Source: an uncultured Prevotellaceae bacterium (lineage in GTDB: Bacteria; Bacteroidota; Bacteroidia; Bacteroidales; Bacteroidaceae). From it: a DNA stretch of 64,000 nucleotides. The first letter of the stretch is position 1. Every line of letters begins with the position of its first letter. A program made the translations under genes and the position numbers. Positions 57,485-64,000 of the stretch are shown here, piece after piece. Below the pieces are notes generated by a model that made no database searches, was not told where the DNA came from, and was given only the letters and a program-made list of their open reading frames with translations. The stretch covers positions 1 through 64,000 of the forward strand of contig CADAOD010000011.1 in NCBI GenBank assembly GCA_902789415.1. Reading direction: 5' to 3'.

Positions 57485-58105
57485 ATGCATATTGCAGTAG
57501 CAGGAAACATTGGTAGTGGCAAGACCACGCTAACTAAGTTGTTGGCACATCGTTATAACTGGATTCCACGTTTCGAACCCGTTGATAACAACCCGTATCT
57601 GGCTGATTTCTATGCCGATATGCCTCGTTGGTCGTTTAATCTTCAGATATACTTTCTGAACAAGCGCTTTAAGGAGGTGGTTGAGATTTCGAAGAGTAAG
57701 GACACCCTGATTCAGGATCGTACCATTTTTGAGGATGCATGCATTTTTGCGCCCAACCTGCACGATCAGGGTATGATGAGCGATCGCGACTTTGCGAACT
57801 ATACCGATTTGTTCGACCTGATGATGTCGCTCGTTAAACTGCCCGACCTGATGATTTATATCCGTTCGAGCATTCCTACGCTAGTAGAGCAGATTGCCAA
57901 GCGCGGACGTGAGTATGAGCAGACCATGCGACTGGATTACCTGCAGGGTTTGGAGAAGCGTTACGACGACTGGATTGCTACCTATAAAGGTCCGCTGATT
58001 ATTGTGAATGGCGATACTTGTAAGTTTGGCGACCGCCCCGAGGATTTCCAGCAGGTTTGCGAACTTATCGACCAGAAGTTATACGGCTTGTTCCCTATGG
58101 AATAA
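57485..58105 (+). CDS. Deoxynucleoside kinase, second of a tandem pair
   Basis: 206 residues. The P-loop is GNIGSGKTT, followed by QDRTIFEDACIFAPNL and KRGREYEQTMRLDYL. It has roughly half its residues in common with the upstream kinase, so the pair arose by duplication and probably differ in base preference. The 33-base spacer is made of TTTAACGT/TTTAATC-type repeats. Confidence 0.9.
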   Translation: MHIAVAGNIGSGKTTLTKLLAHRYNWIPRFEPVDNNPYLADFYADMPRWSFNLQIYFLNKRFKEVVEISKSKDTLIQDRTIFEDACIFAPNLHDQGMMSDRDFANYTDLFDLMMSLVKLPDLMIYIRSSIPTLVEQIAKRGREYEQTMRLDYLQGLEKRYDDWIATYKGPLIIVNGDTCKFGDRPEDFQQVCELIDQKLYGLFPME

Positions 58106-58140
58106 TGTTTTAATGTTTAATGCTTAATGTTTAATCATTA

Positions 58141-59388
58141 ATGATACAGGATTACGAAATAATGGCGCCTGTGGGCTCGCGCGAGAGCCTGGCTGCGGCC
58201 ATACAGGCTGGTGCCGACAGTATTTACTTCGGCATCGAGAAGTTGAACATGCGTGCTCACTCGGCATCTACCTTTACTATAGACGACCTGCGCGAGATAG
58301 CTGCCACTTGCGACGAGCATGGCATTAAGAGTTACCTTACAGTTAATACCATCATCTACGGCGAGGATATCCCCTTGATGCACGAGATTATCGATGCCGC
58401 CAAGCAGGCAGGCATCTCGGCTGTGATTGCCAGCGATGTGGCTGTAATGACCTATTGTAATAAGGTGGGTCAGGAGGTTCACCTCTCAACCCAGCTCAAC
58501 ATCTCTAATATCGAGGCACTGAAGTTCTACGCCCAGTTTGCCGATGTAGTGGTATTGGCGCGCGAACTGAATATGGACCAGGTGGCCGAGATTTTCCGTC
58601 AGGTTGAGGAGGAGCACATCTGCGGTCCTAGTGGCAAGCAGATACGTATCGAGATGTTCTGCCACGGCGCTCTGTGCATGGCCATCAGCGGTAAGTGCTA
58701 CATGAGTTTGCACGCTGCCAACCGCAGTGCCAACCGCGGCGAGTGCATACAGGTGTGCCGCCGTTCGTACACCGCTACTGATAACGAGACAGGCCACCAG
58801 CTGGAGATTGACAATAAATATATTATGAGCCCCAAGGACCTGAAGACCGTGCGCTTTATCGACCGCATGATGAAGAGCGGCGTGCGCGTGTTTAAGATCG
58901 AGGGTCGTGCCCGTGGTCCCGAATATGTTTACACCGTGGTAACAGCCTACAAGGAGGCCATTCAGGCCGTGCTTGATGGTACGTTTACCGAGGAGAAGAA
59001 GGACGAGTGGGATGCTCGACTGGCAACCGTGTTTAACCGTGGTTTCTGGGATGGCTACTATCAGGGTCAGACCATGGGCGAGTGGAACAAGCACTACGGC
59101 AGTAACGCCACCGAGCGCAAGGTTTACATTGGTAAGGGTGTGAAATACTTCTCGAACCTGGGTGTGGCCGAGTTTACGGTAGAGGCTAACACCTTTAAGG
59201 TGGGCGACAAGATGCTGATTACTGGTCCAACCACCGGTGTGATGTATGTTACTGCCGATGAGATTCATGGCGATAACGGTCCGATTGAGGTGGCCGAGAA
59301 GGGCACCCGTGTATCGATAGCCGTAACAGGCAAGGTACGTCCGAGCGATAAACTGTTTAAACTGGAGCAGGTCGAACCTGCTGAATAA
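58141..59388 (+). CDS. U32-family protein (TrhP/RlhA-type RNA hydroxylation factor)
   Basis: 415 residues. It starts with EIMAPVGSRESLAAAIQAGA and carries the U32 signature region EMFCHGALCMAISGKCYMSL ... RGECIQVCRRSY with four Cys that can hold an iron-sulfur cluster. The C-terminal beta-barrel (VGDKMLITGPTTGVMYV) is typical. Relatives hydroxylate uridine or cytidine in tRNA or 23S rRNA; a peptidase role is unproven. It follows the kinases after a spacer of AATGTTTAATG-type repeats. Confidence 0.88.
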   Translation: MIQDYEIMAPVGSRESLAAAIQAGADSIYFGIEKLNMRAHSASTFTIDDLREIAATCDEHGIKSYLTVNTIIYGEDIPLMHEIIDAAKQAGISAVIASDVAVMTYCNKVGQEVHLSTQLNISNIEALKFYAQFADVVVLARELNMDQVAEIFRQVEEEHICGPSGKQIRIEMFCHGALCMAISGKCYMSLHAANRSANRGECIQVCRRSYTATDNETGHQLEIDNKYIMSPKDLKTVRFIDRMMKSGVRVFKIEGRARGPEYVYTVVTAYKEAIQAVLDGTFTEEKKDEWDARLATVFNRGFWDGYYQGQTMGEWNKHYGSNATERKVYIGKGVKYFSNLGVAEFTVEANTFKVGDKMLITGPTTGVMYVTADEIHGDNGPIEVAEKGTRVSIAVTGKVRPSDKLFKLEQVEPAE

Positions 59389-59395
59389 AATAAAG

Positions 59396-59419
59396 TAGGG
59401 GCGCATCACTGCGCCCCTA
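59396..59419. terminator. Bidirectional terminator hairpin after the U32 gene
   Basis: TAGGGGCGCA-TCAC-TGCGCCCCTA is a perfect 10-base-pair stem. On the minus strand it is followed by CTTTATTTTATT, and on the plus strand by a weaker ACTTGTCT. Confidence 0.75.
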
Positions 59420-59529
59420 ACTTGTCTAACTTACTAACCAATTACTAATCATTATACTAACAAAAACTATAAATGTATGAAAAAACTAACTCATCTCTAG
59501 TAACCTGTACCTCTGTACTTTTATTTTTC
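59396..59529 (-). ncRNA. Candidate small RNA with own promoter and terminator
   Basis: A consensus leftward promoter (below) begins a transcript near 59529 that reaches the hairpin at 59396-59419 and its minus-strand T-rich tail. Within about 110 bases there is no ORF over eight codons. It could be a regulatory RNA, or the leader and terminator left after loss of a gene. No fold besides the terminator is striking. Confidence 0.4.
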
Positions 59530-59534
59530 TGATG

Positions 59535-59566
59535 CAAAGGTACGTCGAAAGTCTGAACTACACAAA
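59535..59566 (-). promoter_or_regulatory. Orphan consensus promoter, leftward
   Basis: TACCTTTG on the minus strand at 59542-59535 with TTTG exactly 20 bases upstream (59566-59563). It points away from the next rightward gene and towards no ORF. Confidence 0.65.
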
Positions 59567-59657
59567 TCTCTTCAACCAAACGGGCTTAATTTTCAGCCAA
59601 TCGCCCGATTTATATTTTCTTAAGAAGCCCCAAAAACCAAAAAGTTTACACAAACGC

Positions 59658-59688
59658 TTGCAAGTTTGCCAAAAAATAGCTATCTTTG
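59658..59688 (+). promoter_or_regulatory. Promoter of the NMT1-like/SpoIIE pair
   Basis: TATCTTTG at 59681-59688 with CTTG (TTG 59658-59660) 20 bases upstream. The leader is about 35 bases to the ATG at 59727. Confidence 0.65.
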
Positions 59689-59726
59689 CCACCATACAAA
59701 CCTACAAACTATTTGTTGTTACTGTC

Positions 59727-60686
59727 ATGAATACTAAATTTGGGCTGCTGGCAGCCATCCTAACGTTATGTTTAAATATGGTACCGCTATCGCTGGCGGC
59801 ACAGGGCGAAACCATCGTGTTTACACCCCAATGGACAGCGCAGGCGCAGTTTGCCGGTTACTACGTGGCCGAGGCCAAGGGTTTTTACCGCGAGGCTGGC
59901 GTAAAGGTGCGTATAGAGCACCCCACTGCCACGCAGCCTGCCATGGCCCGCTTGCAAACCAACCAGTGCCAGGCCACCACGCTGCAGCTGTGCCAAGCCT
60001 TAGAGATAGTGGATGGCGGCGTACCCGTGGTAAACATTCTGCAAACATCCATGAATAATGCCATGGTCATCGTGTCGGCCCGTAACCAGGACCCGCTTAA
60101 GCAAAAGGGCGCCCGTGTGGGCATCTGGAGTGTGGGCTTCGGTCAGCTGGCCATCTGCATGAGCATCAAGGACCATCTTAACTACGAGTTTGTGTGCTTT
60201 GCCCAGAACGTAAACCTGTTTGTGGCAGGCGCTCTTGATGCCACGCTGGCCATGAGCTACAACGAGTACTACCAGCTGGCGCAGGCAGGCATTACCATGA
60301 CCGATAAGAATGTGTACCGCTTTTGCGACCATGGTTACAACGTGCAGGAGGATGGTGTGTACATGACGCGCAGCTATTACGAGCAGCACCGCGACCAGGC
60401 CCGCCGCTTTGCACAAGCCAGCCGTAAGGGTTGGGAGTATGCCGCCCAACACCCCGACGAAGCGCTGGATATTGTGATGAAATATGTAAATAAGGAAAAG
60501 ATAGGTACTAACCGTGTGATGCAGCAGCTGATGCTGAAGGAGGTGCTGCGATTGCAGGTTGATCGCGAGTCGAAGAAACGCGAATTCCGTTTGCGCCCCG
60601 ATATGGTAAAGCTGGCCAACCAGCTGATGCTGCAGAACCGTATGCTGGATCGCGAGGTAACCTACAACGAGTTGTTGGATAAATGA
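59727..60686 (+). CDS. NMT1/THI5-like periplasmic binding protein
   Basis: 319 residues from ATG 59727, which has a signal peptide (MNTKFGLLAAILTLCLNMVPLSLAA); the longer frame runs through the promoter. TPQWTAQAQFAGYYVAEAKG is the classic start of the NMT1/SsuA/ThiY-type binding fold. A binding segment VGIWSVGFGQ and the long C-terminal helices follow. Usually such proteins feed an ABC transporter, but none is encoded here. Instead a SpoIIE-type phosphatase follows 13 bases on, so it may act as a periplasmic sensor for that protein. Confidence 0.82.
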   Translation: MNTKFGLLAAILTLCLNMVPLSLAAQGETIVFTPQWTAQAQFAGYYVAEAKGFYREAGVKVRIEHPTATQPAMARLQTNQCQATTLQLCQALEIVDGGVPVVNILQTSMNNAMVIVSARNQDPLKQKGARVGIWSVGFGQLAICMSIKDHLNYEFVCFAQNVNLFVAGALDATLAMSYNEYYQLAQAGITMTDKNVYRFCDHGYNVQEDGVYMTRSYYEQHRDQARRFAQASRKGWEYAAQHPDEALDIVMKYVNKEKIGTNRVMQQLMLKEVLRLQVDRESKKREFRLRPDMVKLANQLMLQNRMLDREVTYNELLDK

Positions 60687-60699
60687 TAGTTAAGCCGTT

Positions 60700-62622
60700 A
60701 TGAATAAAGTGTTAGCCTATATACGCCGTAAGCTGTCCATCAGGGTTAGCTTGTGGGTGGTAATGTTTGCCGCCGTTATCTTTATTGCGGCTCTTAGTTT
60801 CCTGTTCTATCAGTCGCGCGAGGCGGTACGCCAGGAGGCCATCCATCGTGCCACCACCATTCTGGATCGTACCTCGCTGCAGGTTGAGGGCATATTGAAC
60901 CGTGTTGAGGTGGCTGCCAACATGACCGAGTGGCTGGTGCAGCGCCATCCTAACGTGGCCGACTCGATGTTTGTGTACAGCGAGGGTGTGCTGCGTAACA
61001 ATCCCGACTTCTACTCGTGCTCTATCGCCTTCGAGCCCTACTATTTTAAAAAGTACGGTCGTTACTTCTCGGCCTACTCAAAATTCGAGGGCGACAGTAT
61101 ACGCACCCTGCAGGGCGGTAGCGATAACTACCAGTACTTTTTTATGGACTGGTATTTGATGCCAAAACTGCTGGATCGCTCATGCTGGACCGAGCCTTAC
61201 ATGGACCTTGATGCACCCTCTAATACTTACGAGATGGTTACCACCTACTGTAAGGCCATCAAGGACAAAAAGGGCGCCTTTATCGGTGTTATCAACACCA
61301 GCCTTAGCATCAGCTGGCTGTCGCAAACCATCTCATCTATCCAACCCTATCCTAATTCTTACAGCATTATGATTGGTCGTGGCGGTACGTATTTTGTGCA
61401 TCCCGACAGCACCAAGATTACCCGCCAAACTATTTTTACCCAAACCATGCTCGAGCCCGATACCGCCTTAACGGCCCTGGGCCATGCCATGCAGCGTGGC
61501 GAGGAGGGAATGCGCCGCATGATGATAGATGGCAAGGATAGCTACGTGTTCTACAAGCCCTTGGGCAAAACGGGTTGCTCTATGGCCATTGTGTGCCCCG
61601 AGAGCGATATCTTTAGCGGCTTTAACCGCTTGCGCCACACCGTGATGGCCATTGTGTGTGTTGGTTTGCTGGTAATGTTGTGCGTATTTATTAATGTAAT
61701 TACGCGCGAGCTTAAACCCCTGCACCGCCTGGCGCGCGAGGCCGAGACCATTGCCTCGGGTAATTTTGATGCCGAGTTGCCCGACTTTGAGCGCACCGAC
61801 GAGATTGGTCAGCTTAGCCACTCGTTCGGCAACATGCAGCAATCACTGGTAAAATATATCGATGAACTGAAGCTTACCACCGCCCAGAAGGCCTCGATAG
61901 AGAGCGAGCTTAACGTGGCCAGCAACATACAGATGAGCATGCTGCCCAGCGTGTTCCCCAACCGCGAAGGTCTGGATATGCATGCCTCGATGACACCCGC
62001 CAAGGAGGTAGGTGGCGACCTTTATGGCTATCTGCTCAAAGGTGACGCCCTTTACTTCTGTGTGGGTGATGTGAGTGGAAAGGGCGTACCTGCCTCACTG
62101 TTCATGGCGCAGGTAACCCGCCTGTTCCGTACACTGGCCAATCAGCAGATGACGCCTGCCGACATCTGTACCCAAATGAACGAGGCATTGTCGGGCGACG
62201 AGAACCCCACCTGCATGTTTGTAACGCTGTTTATGGGCTTGTTGGATTTGCAAACGGGCCATTTGCAGTTCTGCAATGCCGGTCATAATCCACCCGTGAT
62301 AGGTGGTGGCGAGCACCACGGCGAGTTCCTTAAGATGCTGCCAAACTTCCCCATCGGCGTCATGCCGGGCTTGGAGTTTACGGGCGAGGAGATTGATACC
62401 ATCAAGGGCCGTCCGCTGTTCCTTTATACCGACGGACTGAATGAGGCCGAGAACCGCCAGCACGCACAGTTTGGCGACGACCAGTTGTTATCTATCCTGC
62501 GCAACACCCATTTTGAGAGTGCCCAGCAGGTAGTAGAAACCCTGTACAACGAGGTACAACGCCACCGCGACGGTGCCGACCCGAACGACGACCTAACCAT
62601 GATGTGCCTGCGCATGCAATAA
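60700..62622 (+). CDS. Membrane SpoIIE/RsbU-type PP2C phosphatase with sensor domain
   Basis: 640 residues. A membrane helix near 17-37 is followed by a dCache-like periplasmic sensor (about 40-310, with WTEPYMDLDAPSNTYEMVTT). A second helix (about 312-335) and a HAMP domain follow, then a coiled coil and the PP2C domain (ASMTPAKEVGGDLYGYLL, VGDVSGKGVPASLFM, CNAGHNPP, FLYTDGLNEAEN), whose Asp residues bind metals. It would dephosphorylate an anti-sigma-factor antagonist in a partner-switching pathway. No such switch genes are in the window. Confidence 0.92.
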   Translation: MNKVLAYIRRKLSIRVSLWVVMFAAVIFIAALSFLFYQSREAVRQEAIHRATTILDRTSLQVEGILNRVEVAANMTEWLVQRHPNVADSMFVYSEGVLRNNPDFYSCSIAFEPYYFKKYGRYFSAYSKFEGDSIRTLQGGSDNYQYFFMDWYLMPKLLDRSCWTEPYMDLDAPSNTYEMVTTYCKAIKDKKGAFIGVINTSLSISWLSQTISSIQPYPNSYSIMIGRGGTYFVHPDSTKITRQTIFTQTMLEPDTALTALGHAMQRGEEGMRRMMIDGKDSYVFYKPLGKTGCSMAIVCPESDIFSGFNRLRHTVMAIVCVGLLVMLCVFINVITRELKPLHRLAREAETIASGNFDAELPDFERTDEIGQLSHSFGNMQQSLVKYIDELKLTTAQKASIESELNVASNIQMSMLPSVFPNREGLDMHASMTPAKEVGGDLYGYLLKGDALYFCVGDVSGKGVPASLFMAQVTRLFRTLANQQMTPADICTQMNEALSGDENPTCMFVTLFMGLLDLQTGHLQFCNAGHNPPVIGGGEHHGEFLKMLPNFPIGVMPGLEFTGEEIDTIKGRPLFLYTDGLNEAENRQHAQFGDDQLLSILRNTHFESAQQVVETLYNEVQRHRDGADPNDDLTMMCLRMQ

Positions 62623-62623
62623 C

Positions 62624-62759
62624 ATTTCTGGATAGCGGTATTCGCCAGCTCGTCCTTCAGGTCGACGGTAGGCGTGAAGATAATGCGGCGACTTGTTACC
62701 AGTCCCTCATACTTGCCAATCTTCTGCAACTTTTCCTGTGCTTTAACTTTCAATGCCAT
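62624..62759 (-). pseudogene. HU/IHF-like DNA-binding protein remnant with internal deletion
   Basis: On the minus strand from ATG 62759, MALKVKAQEKLQKIGKYEGL is the family's N-terminus. It passes without its middle part into VTSRRIIFTPTVDLKDELAN and TAIQK, which belong near the C-terminus of this roughly 140-residue family. The last codons run into the stop of the SpoIIE gene, so the C-terminus is lost as well. About 70 residues are missing in the middle. It is a second HU-like gene damaged in the same way as the one at 4546. Confidence 0.75.
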
Positions 62760-62793
62760 AATTTAAATAGTTTATTTTGTAAAAGTTTTTAAA

Positions 62794-62830
62794 ATCTTTA
62801 ATGTTTAATCTTTAATGTTTAATGTCCAAT
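62794..62830. repeat. TTTAATG/TTTAATC tandem repeats in the HU-remnant leader
   Basis: ATCTTTAATGTTTAATCTTT followed by AATGTTTAATGTCCAATG: about four imperfect 8-9 base units. Similar spacers occur at 57452-57480, 58106-58140 and 3195-3218. Confidence 0.5.
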
Positions 62831-62839
62831 GAGCTTTTT

Positions 62840-62900
62840 GCGCCCACACGTGGCAGATTTTCCTGGTACACGTGGGAGAATCTTTTTCCTCGCGCGGGAG
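62840..62900. repeat. Phased palindromic repeats in the HU-remnant leader
   Basis: Cores CACGTG (62847-62852), CACGTG (62869-62874) and CGCGCG (62891-62896) recur every 22 bases within the context CCCACGTG/CCCGCGCG and A/T-rich linkers. They lie downstream of the leftward promoter, so they are transcribed and could form RNA hairpins. Confidence 0.6.
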
Positions 62901-62928
62901 CGAAATCTCTATCTTTATTTTGACACTG

Positions 62929-62936
62929 TAAAGGTA
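62929..62936 (-). promoter_or_regulatory. -7 box of the HU remnant
   Basis: TACCTTTA (then CAGTG) on the minus strand, a near-consensus box upstream of the CACGTG repeats and the HU remnant. Confidence 0.5.
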
Positions 62937-63009
62937 CGAAATTTTGATTACGGTTCACGAATCGCACCCGCACTTTTTCGCATAAAAATCGTCACCATCG
63001 CCTAACTGC

Positions 63010-63143
63010 TACGCGCTACAGCGCTACAGTTACTTTTCGCCCCATCACACACCAAAAATTACTTCTATATTTATATATAAATATAGATACTTAACTTGCC
63101 ATCTCCAAACCCCGCAATTCTAACTGTAGCGCTGTAGCGCGTA
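63010..63143. repeat. Nested long inverted repeat with central 24-bp palindrome
   Basis: TACGCGCTACAGCGCTACAG then TTA (63010-63032) is exactly repeated in inverse at 63121-63143 (23 bases; 26 of 27 if extended). Each arm contains a direct repeat of GCGCTACA. At the centre lies a perfect palindrome, TCTATATTTATA/TATAAATATAGA (63064-63087), whose midpoint is within one base of the midpoint of the outer repeat. It separates a leftward and a rightward promoter. Confidence 0.75.
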
Positions 63144-63175
63144 ACAGATTTATGCATGGATTTATCCCCAAACAT

Positions 63176-63206
63176 TTGGCGGTTCAAAAATAAATGCGTA
63201 TCTTTG
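63176..63206 (+). promoter_or_regulatory. Promoter of the PQQ-propeller gene
   Basis: TATCTTTG at 63199-63206 with TTGG starting 63176, 20 bases upstream. The leader is about 25 bases to the ATG at 63238. Confidence 0.65.
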
Positions 63207-63237
63207 TCGGCGTTTAAACAAAAAAATTATTTAGAAA

Positions 63238-64000
63238 ATGAAATTCCAATTACGAATCATTCTGATTGCGTTGTTAGTAGTGTGTGTGTCGGCAAAAGCT
63301 GACGGTATAACCAAAGAGCAGGTAGGAATAACCTTGGATAGTACGGTTGTAGAAGCCGACTGCCAGAAGTTCGACCAATGGTTGGACGACATGGTTATGT
63401 CGCCACAACTTGATTATATGCTACTAAAATTCCGTAACCTTACCAAAGATGGTAAATACTTAAAGTTTAAGGGCGATATTGGCGCCTATAGCCTCGAGGA
63501 GAGGAAGTTGCTGTGGACCCAGCCGTTCGACTATCGCAATACGGTGGCCTACTGCACCAAGCAGGGTGTGCTAACAGTTAAAAACAATAACAAGGTAACC
63601 ATGCTCAACCCTCGTACCGGCGAGGTAATGTGGCAGTCGAAATTCTATCCTGCACAGTTCGACGATTCAACCCATATCGTGTTAGGCTATGCCGGTAGGC
63701 TTTCGGGTAAACTGAGTGCCTACGACCTCACTTCGGGTCAGCAGCTATGGACCGTTAACATACCCCATGTAAAGAACTGGGGCTGGAACCATGTTATTCG
63801 TGAGGACTCTGTGCATTGGTTGGTGGTGGCCGATGACCTTAACCGATTAAACATTGTTACGGGCGAGTTGAGCACCTACGATGCCAAGACGGGTGTTACC
63901 GATGTAAAGGCCTCGCTGTTGCAGGGCTTGGCCATGCTTGGTGGTGCTGTGGCAGGTGCGATGGTTTCGGGCGGAGCTTACGTGCCTTACTATGCTTACT
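63238..64000 (+). CDS. Secreted PQQ-like beta-propeller protein, cut by window end
   Basis: At least 254 residues; no stop before the window ends. A signal peptide (MKFQLRIILIALLVVCVSAK) is followed by blade-like repeats with the PQQ/WD pattern: YSLEERKLLWTQPFDYRNTV, MLNPRTGEVMWQSKFYPAQF, AYDLTSGQQLWTVNIPHVKN, and RLNIVTGELSTYDAKTGVTD. The last visible segment (LLQGLAMLGGAVAGAMVSGG) is hydrophobic and unusual for a propeller, possibly a loop or membrane contact. The family binds PQQ or acts as a scaffold; no catalytic role can be assigned. Confidence 0.8.
   Translation, partial: MKFQLRIILIALLVVCVSAKADGITKEQVGITLDSTVVEADCQKFDQWLDDMVMSPQLDYMLLKFRNLTKDGKYLKFKGDIGAYSLEERKLLWTQPFDYRNTVAYCTKQGVLTVKNNNKVTMLNPRTGEVMWQSKFYPAQFDDSTHIVLGYAGRLSGKLSAYDLTSGQQLWTVNIPHVKNWGWNHVIREDSVHWLVVADDLNRLNIVTGELSTYDAKTGVTDVKASLLQGLAMLGGAVAGAMVSGGAYVPYYAY

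Noticed and set aside
62840-62900. CACGTG repeats as a CRISPR array
   Set aside because: Only three six-base palindromic cores with 16-base linkers; no repeat of 25-40 bases and no cas genes.
1-64000. tRNA and rRNA genes
   Set aside because: No cloverleaf-like sequence with CCA-type acceptor or rRNA-like conserved segment was recognised by eye; a tRNAscan run would settle it.

Overview
The window reads as chromosomal DNA of a gut-type Bacteroidota, most likely Prevotellaceae. Nearly every start region carries the Bacteroidota -7 box TAnnTTTG (usually TACCTTTGCA) with a TTTG/TTG -33 element about 20 bases upstream. The gene content fits: SusC/SusD pair, GH29 and GH97 glycosidases, imelysin, DUF2023-flavodoxin, LytTR two-component system, a TPR-AraC hybrid regulator and HU-like/smalltalk genes. 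No rRNA, tRNA or CRISPR array was seen; three structured-RNA candidates were.

Layout. 1-5 kb: a phage-like or cryptic mobile block (M15 peptidase, DUF4373-like replication protein, T7-type primase-helicase, zinc ribbon, broken HU-like gene, smalltalk peptide) plus a 6S-like RNA candidate. 5-10.4 kb: fucose/rhamnose-type sugar genes, then an Lrp regulator divergent from metY, then cysK. 10.5-18.4 kb: a seven-gene leftward operon (outer-membrane barrels, thioredoxin, membrane coiled-coil protein, acid phosphatase) under a TPR-AraC regulator; copies of a four-unit repeat array lie at both ends of the regulator gene, and the right-hand copy drives a candidate small RNA. 18.5-25.2 kb: flavodoxin/DUF2023 and a porin-imelysin-di-heme-CcsBA operon that share a promoter motif. 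25.2-30.8 kb: LytS/LytR pair, beta-helix lipoprotein, NarL-type regulator, TcdA. 31-44 kb: a rightward operon (periplasmic binding-like protein, SusC/SusD, tandem OsmC protein, C_GCAxxG protein, Met-rich YtkA-like lipoprotein, OprC-like TonB receptor) followed by a C45-type Ntn hydrolase and a DAACS symporter.

44-50.4 kb holds the most notable system: one leftward operon for a MetY-like enzyme, DsrE-like protein, TusA, a family-2 encapsulin shell with a cNMP-type domain, a cysteine desulfurase with a long N-terminal extension, a ThiS-like carrier ending in GGGSL, an E1/MoeB-like enzyme and a JAMM peptidase. I infer a nanocompartment that mobilises cysteine sulfur and hands it through persulfide and thiocarboxylate carriers to homocysteine or cysteine synthesis. 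A separate operator (TGGTAT-N4/5-ATRCCA) with identical spacing lies at the cysK, SusCD-operon and C45-operon promoters, suggesting a cysteine/sulfur or metal regulon.

50.5-64 kb: RidA, a shortened TlpA-like protein, cysS, GH97, an amidohydrolase, a C1 peptidase, two deoxynucleoside kinases, a U32 protein, an NMT1-like protein plus SpoIIE phosphatase pair, a second HU remnant, large inverted repeats, and the start of a PQQ beta-propeller protein cut by the window edge.

A recurring oddity is internal deletion: two HU-like genes, a membrane-protein paralogue, a TlpA-like gene, an alcohol-dehydrogenase stub and a probable gene fusion all look like products of short deletions. This is either real genome decay or an assembly artefact.
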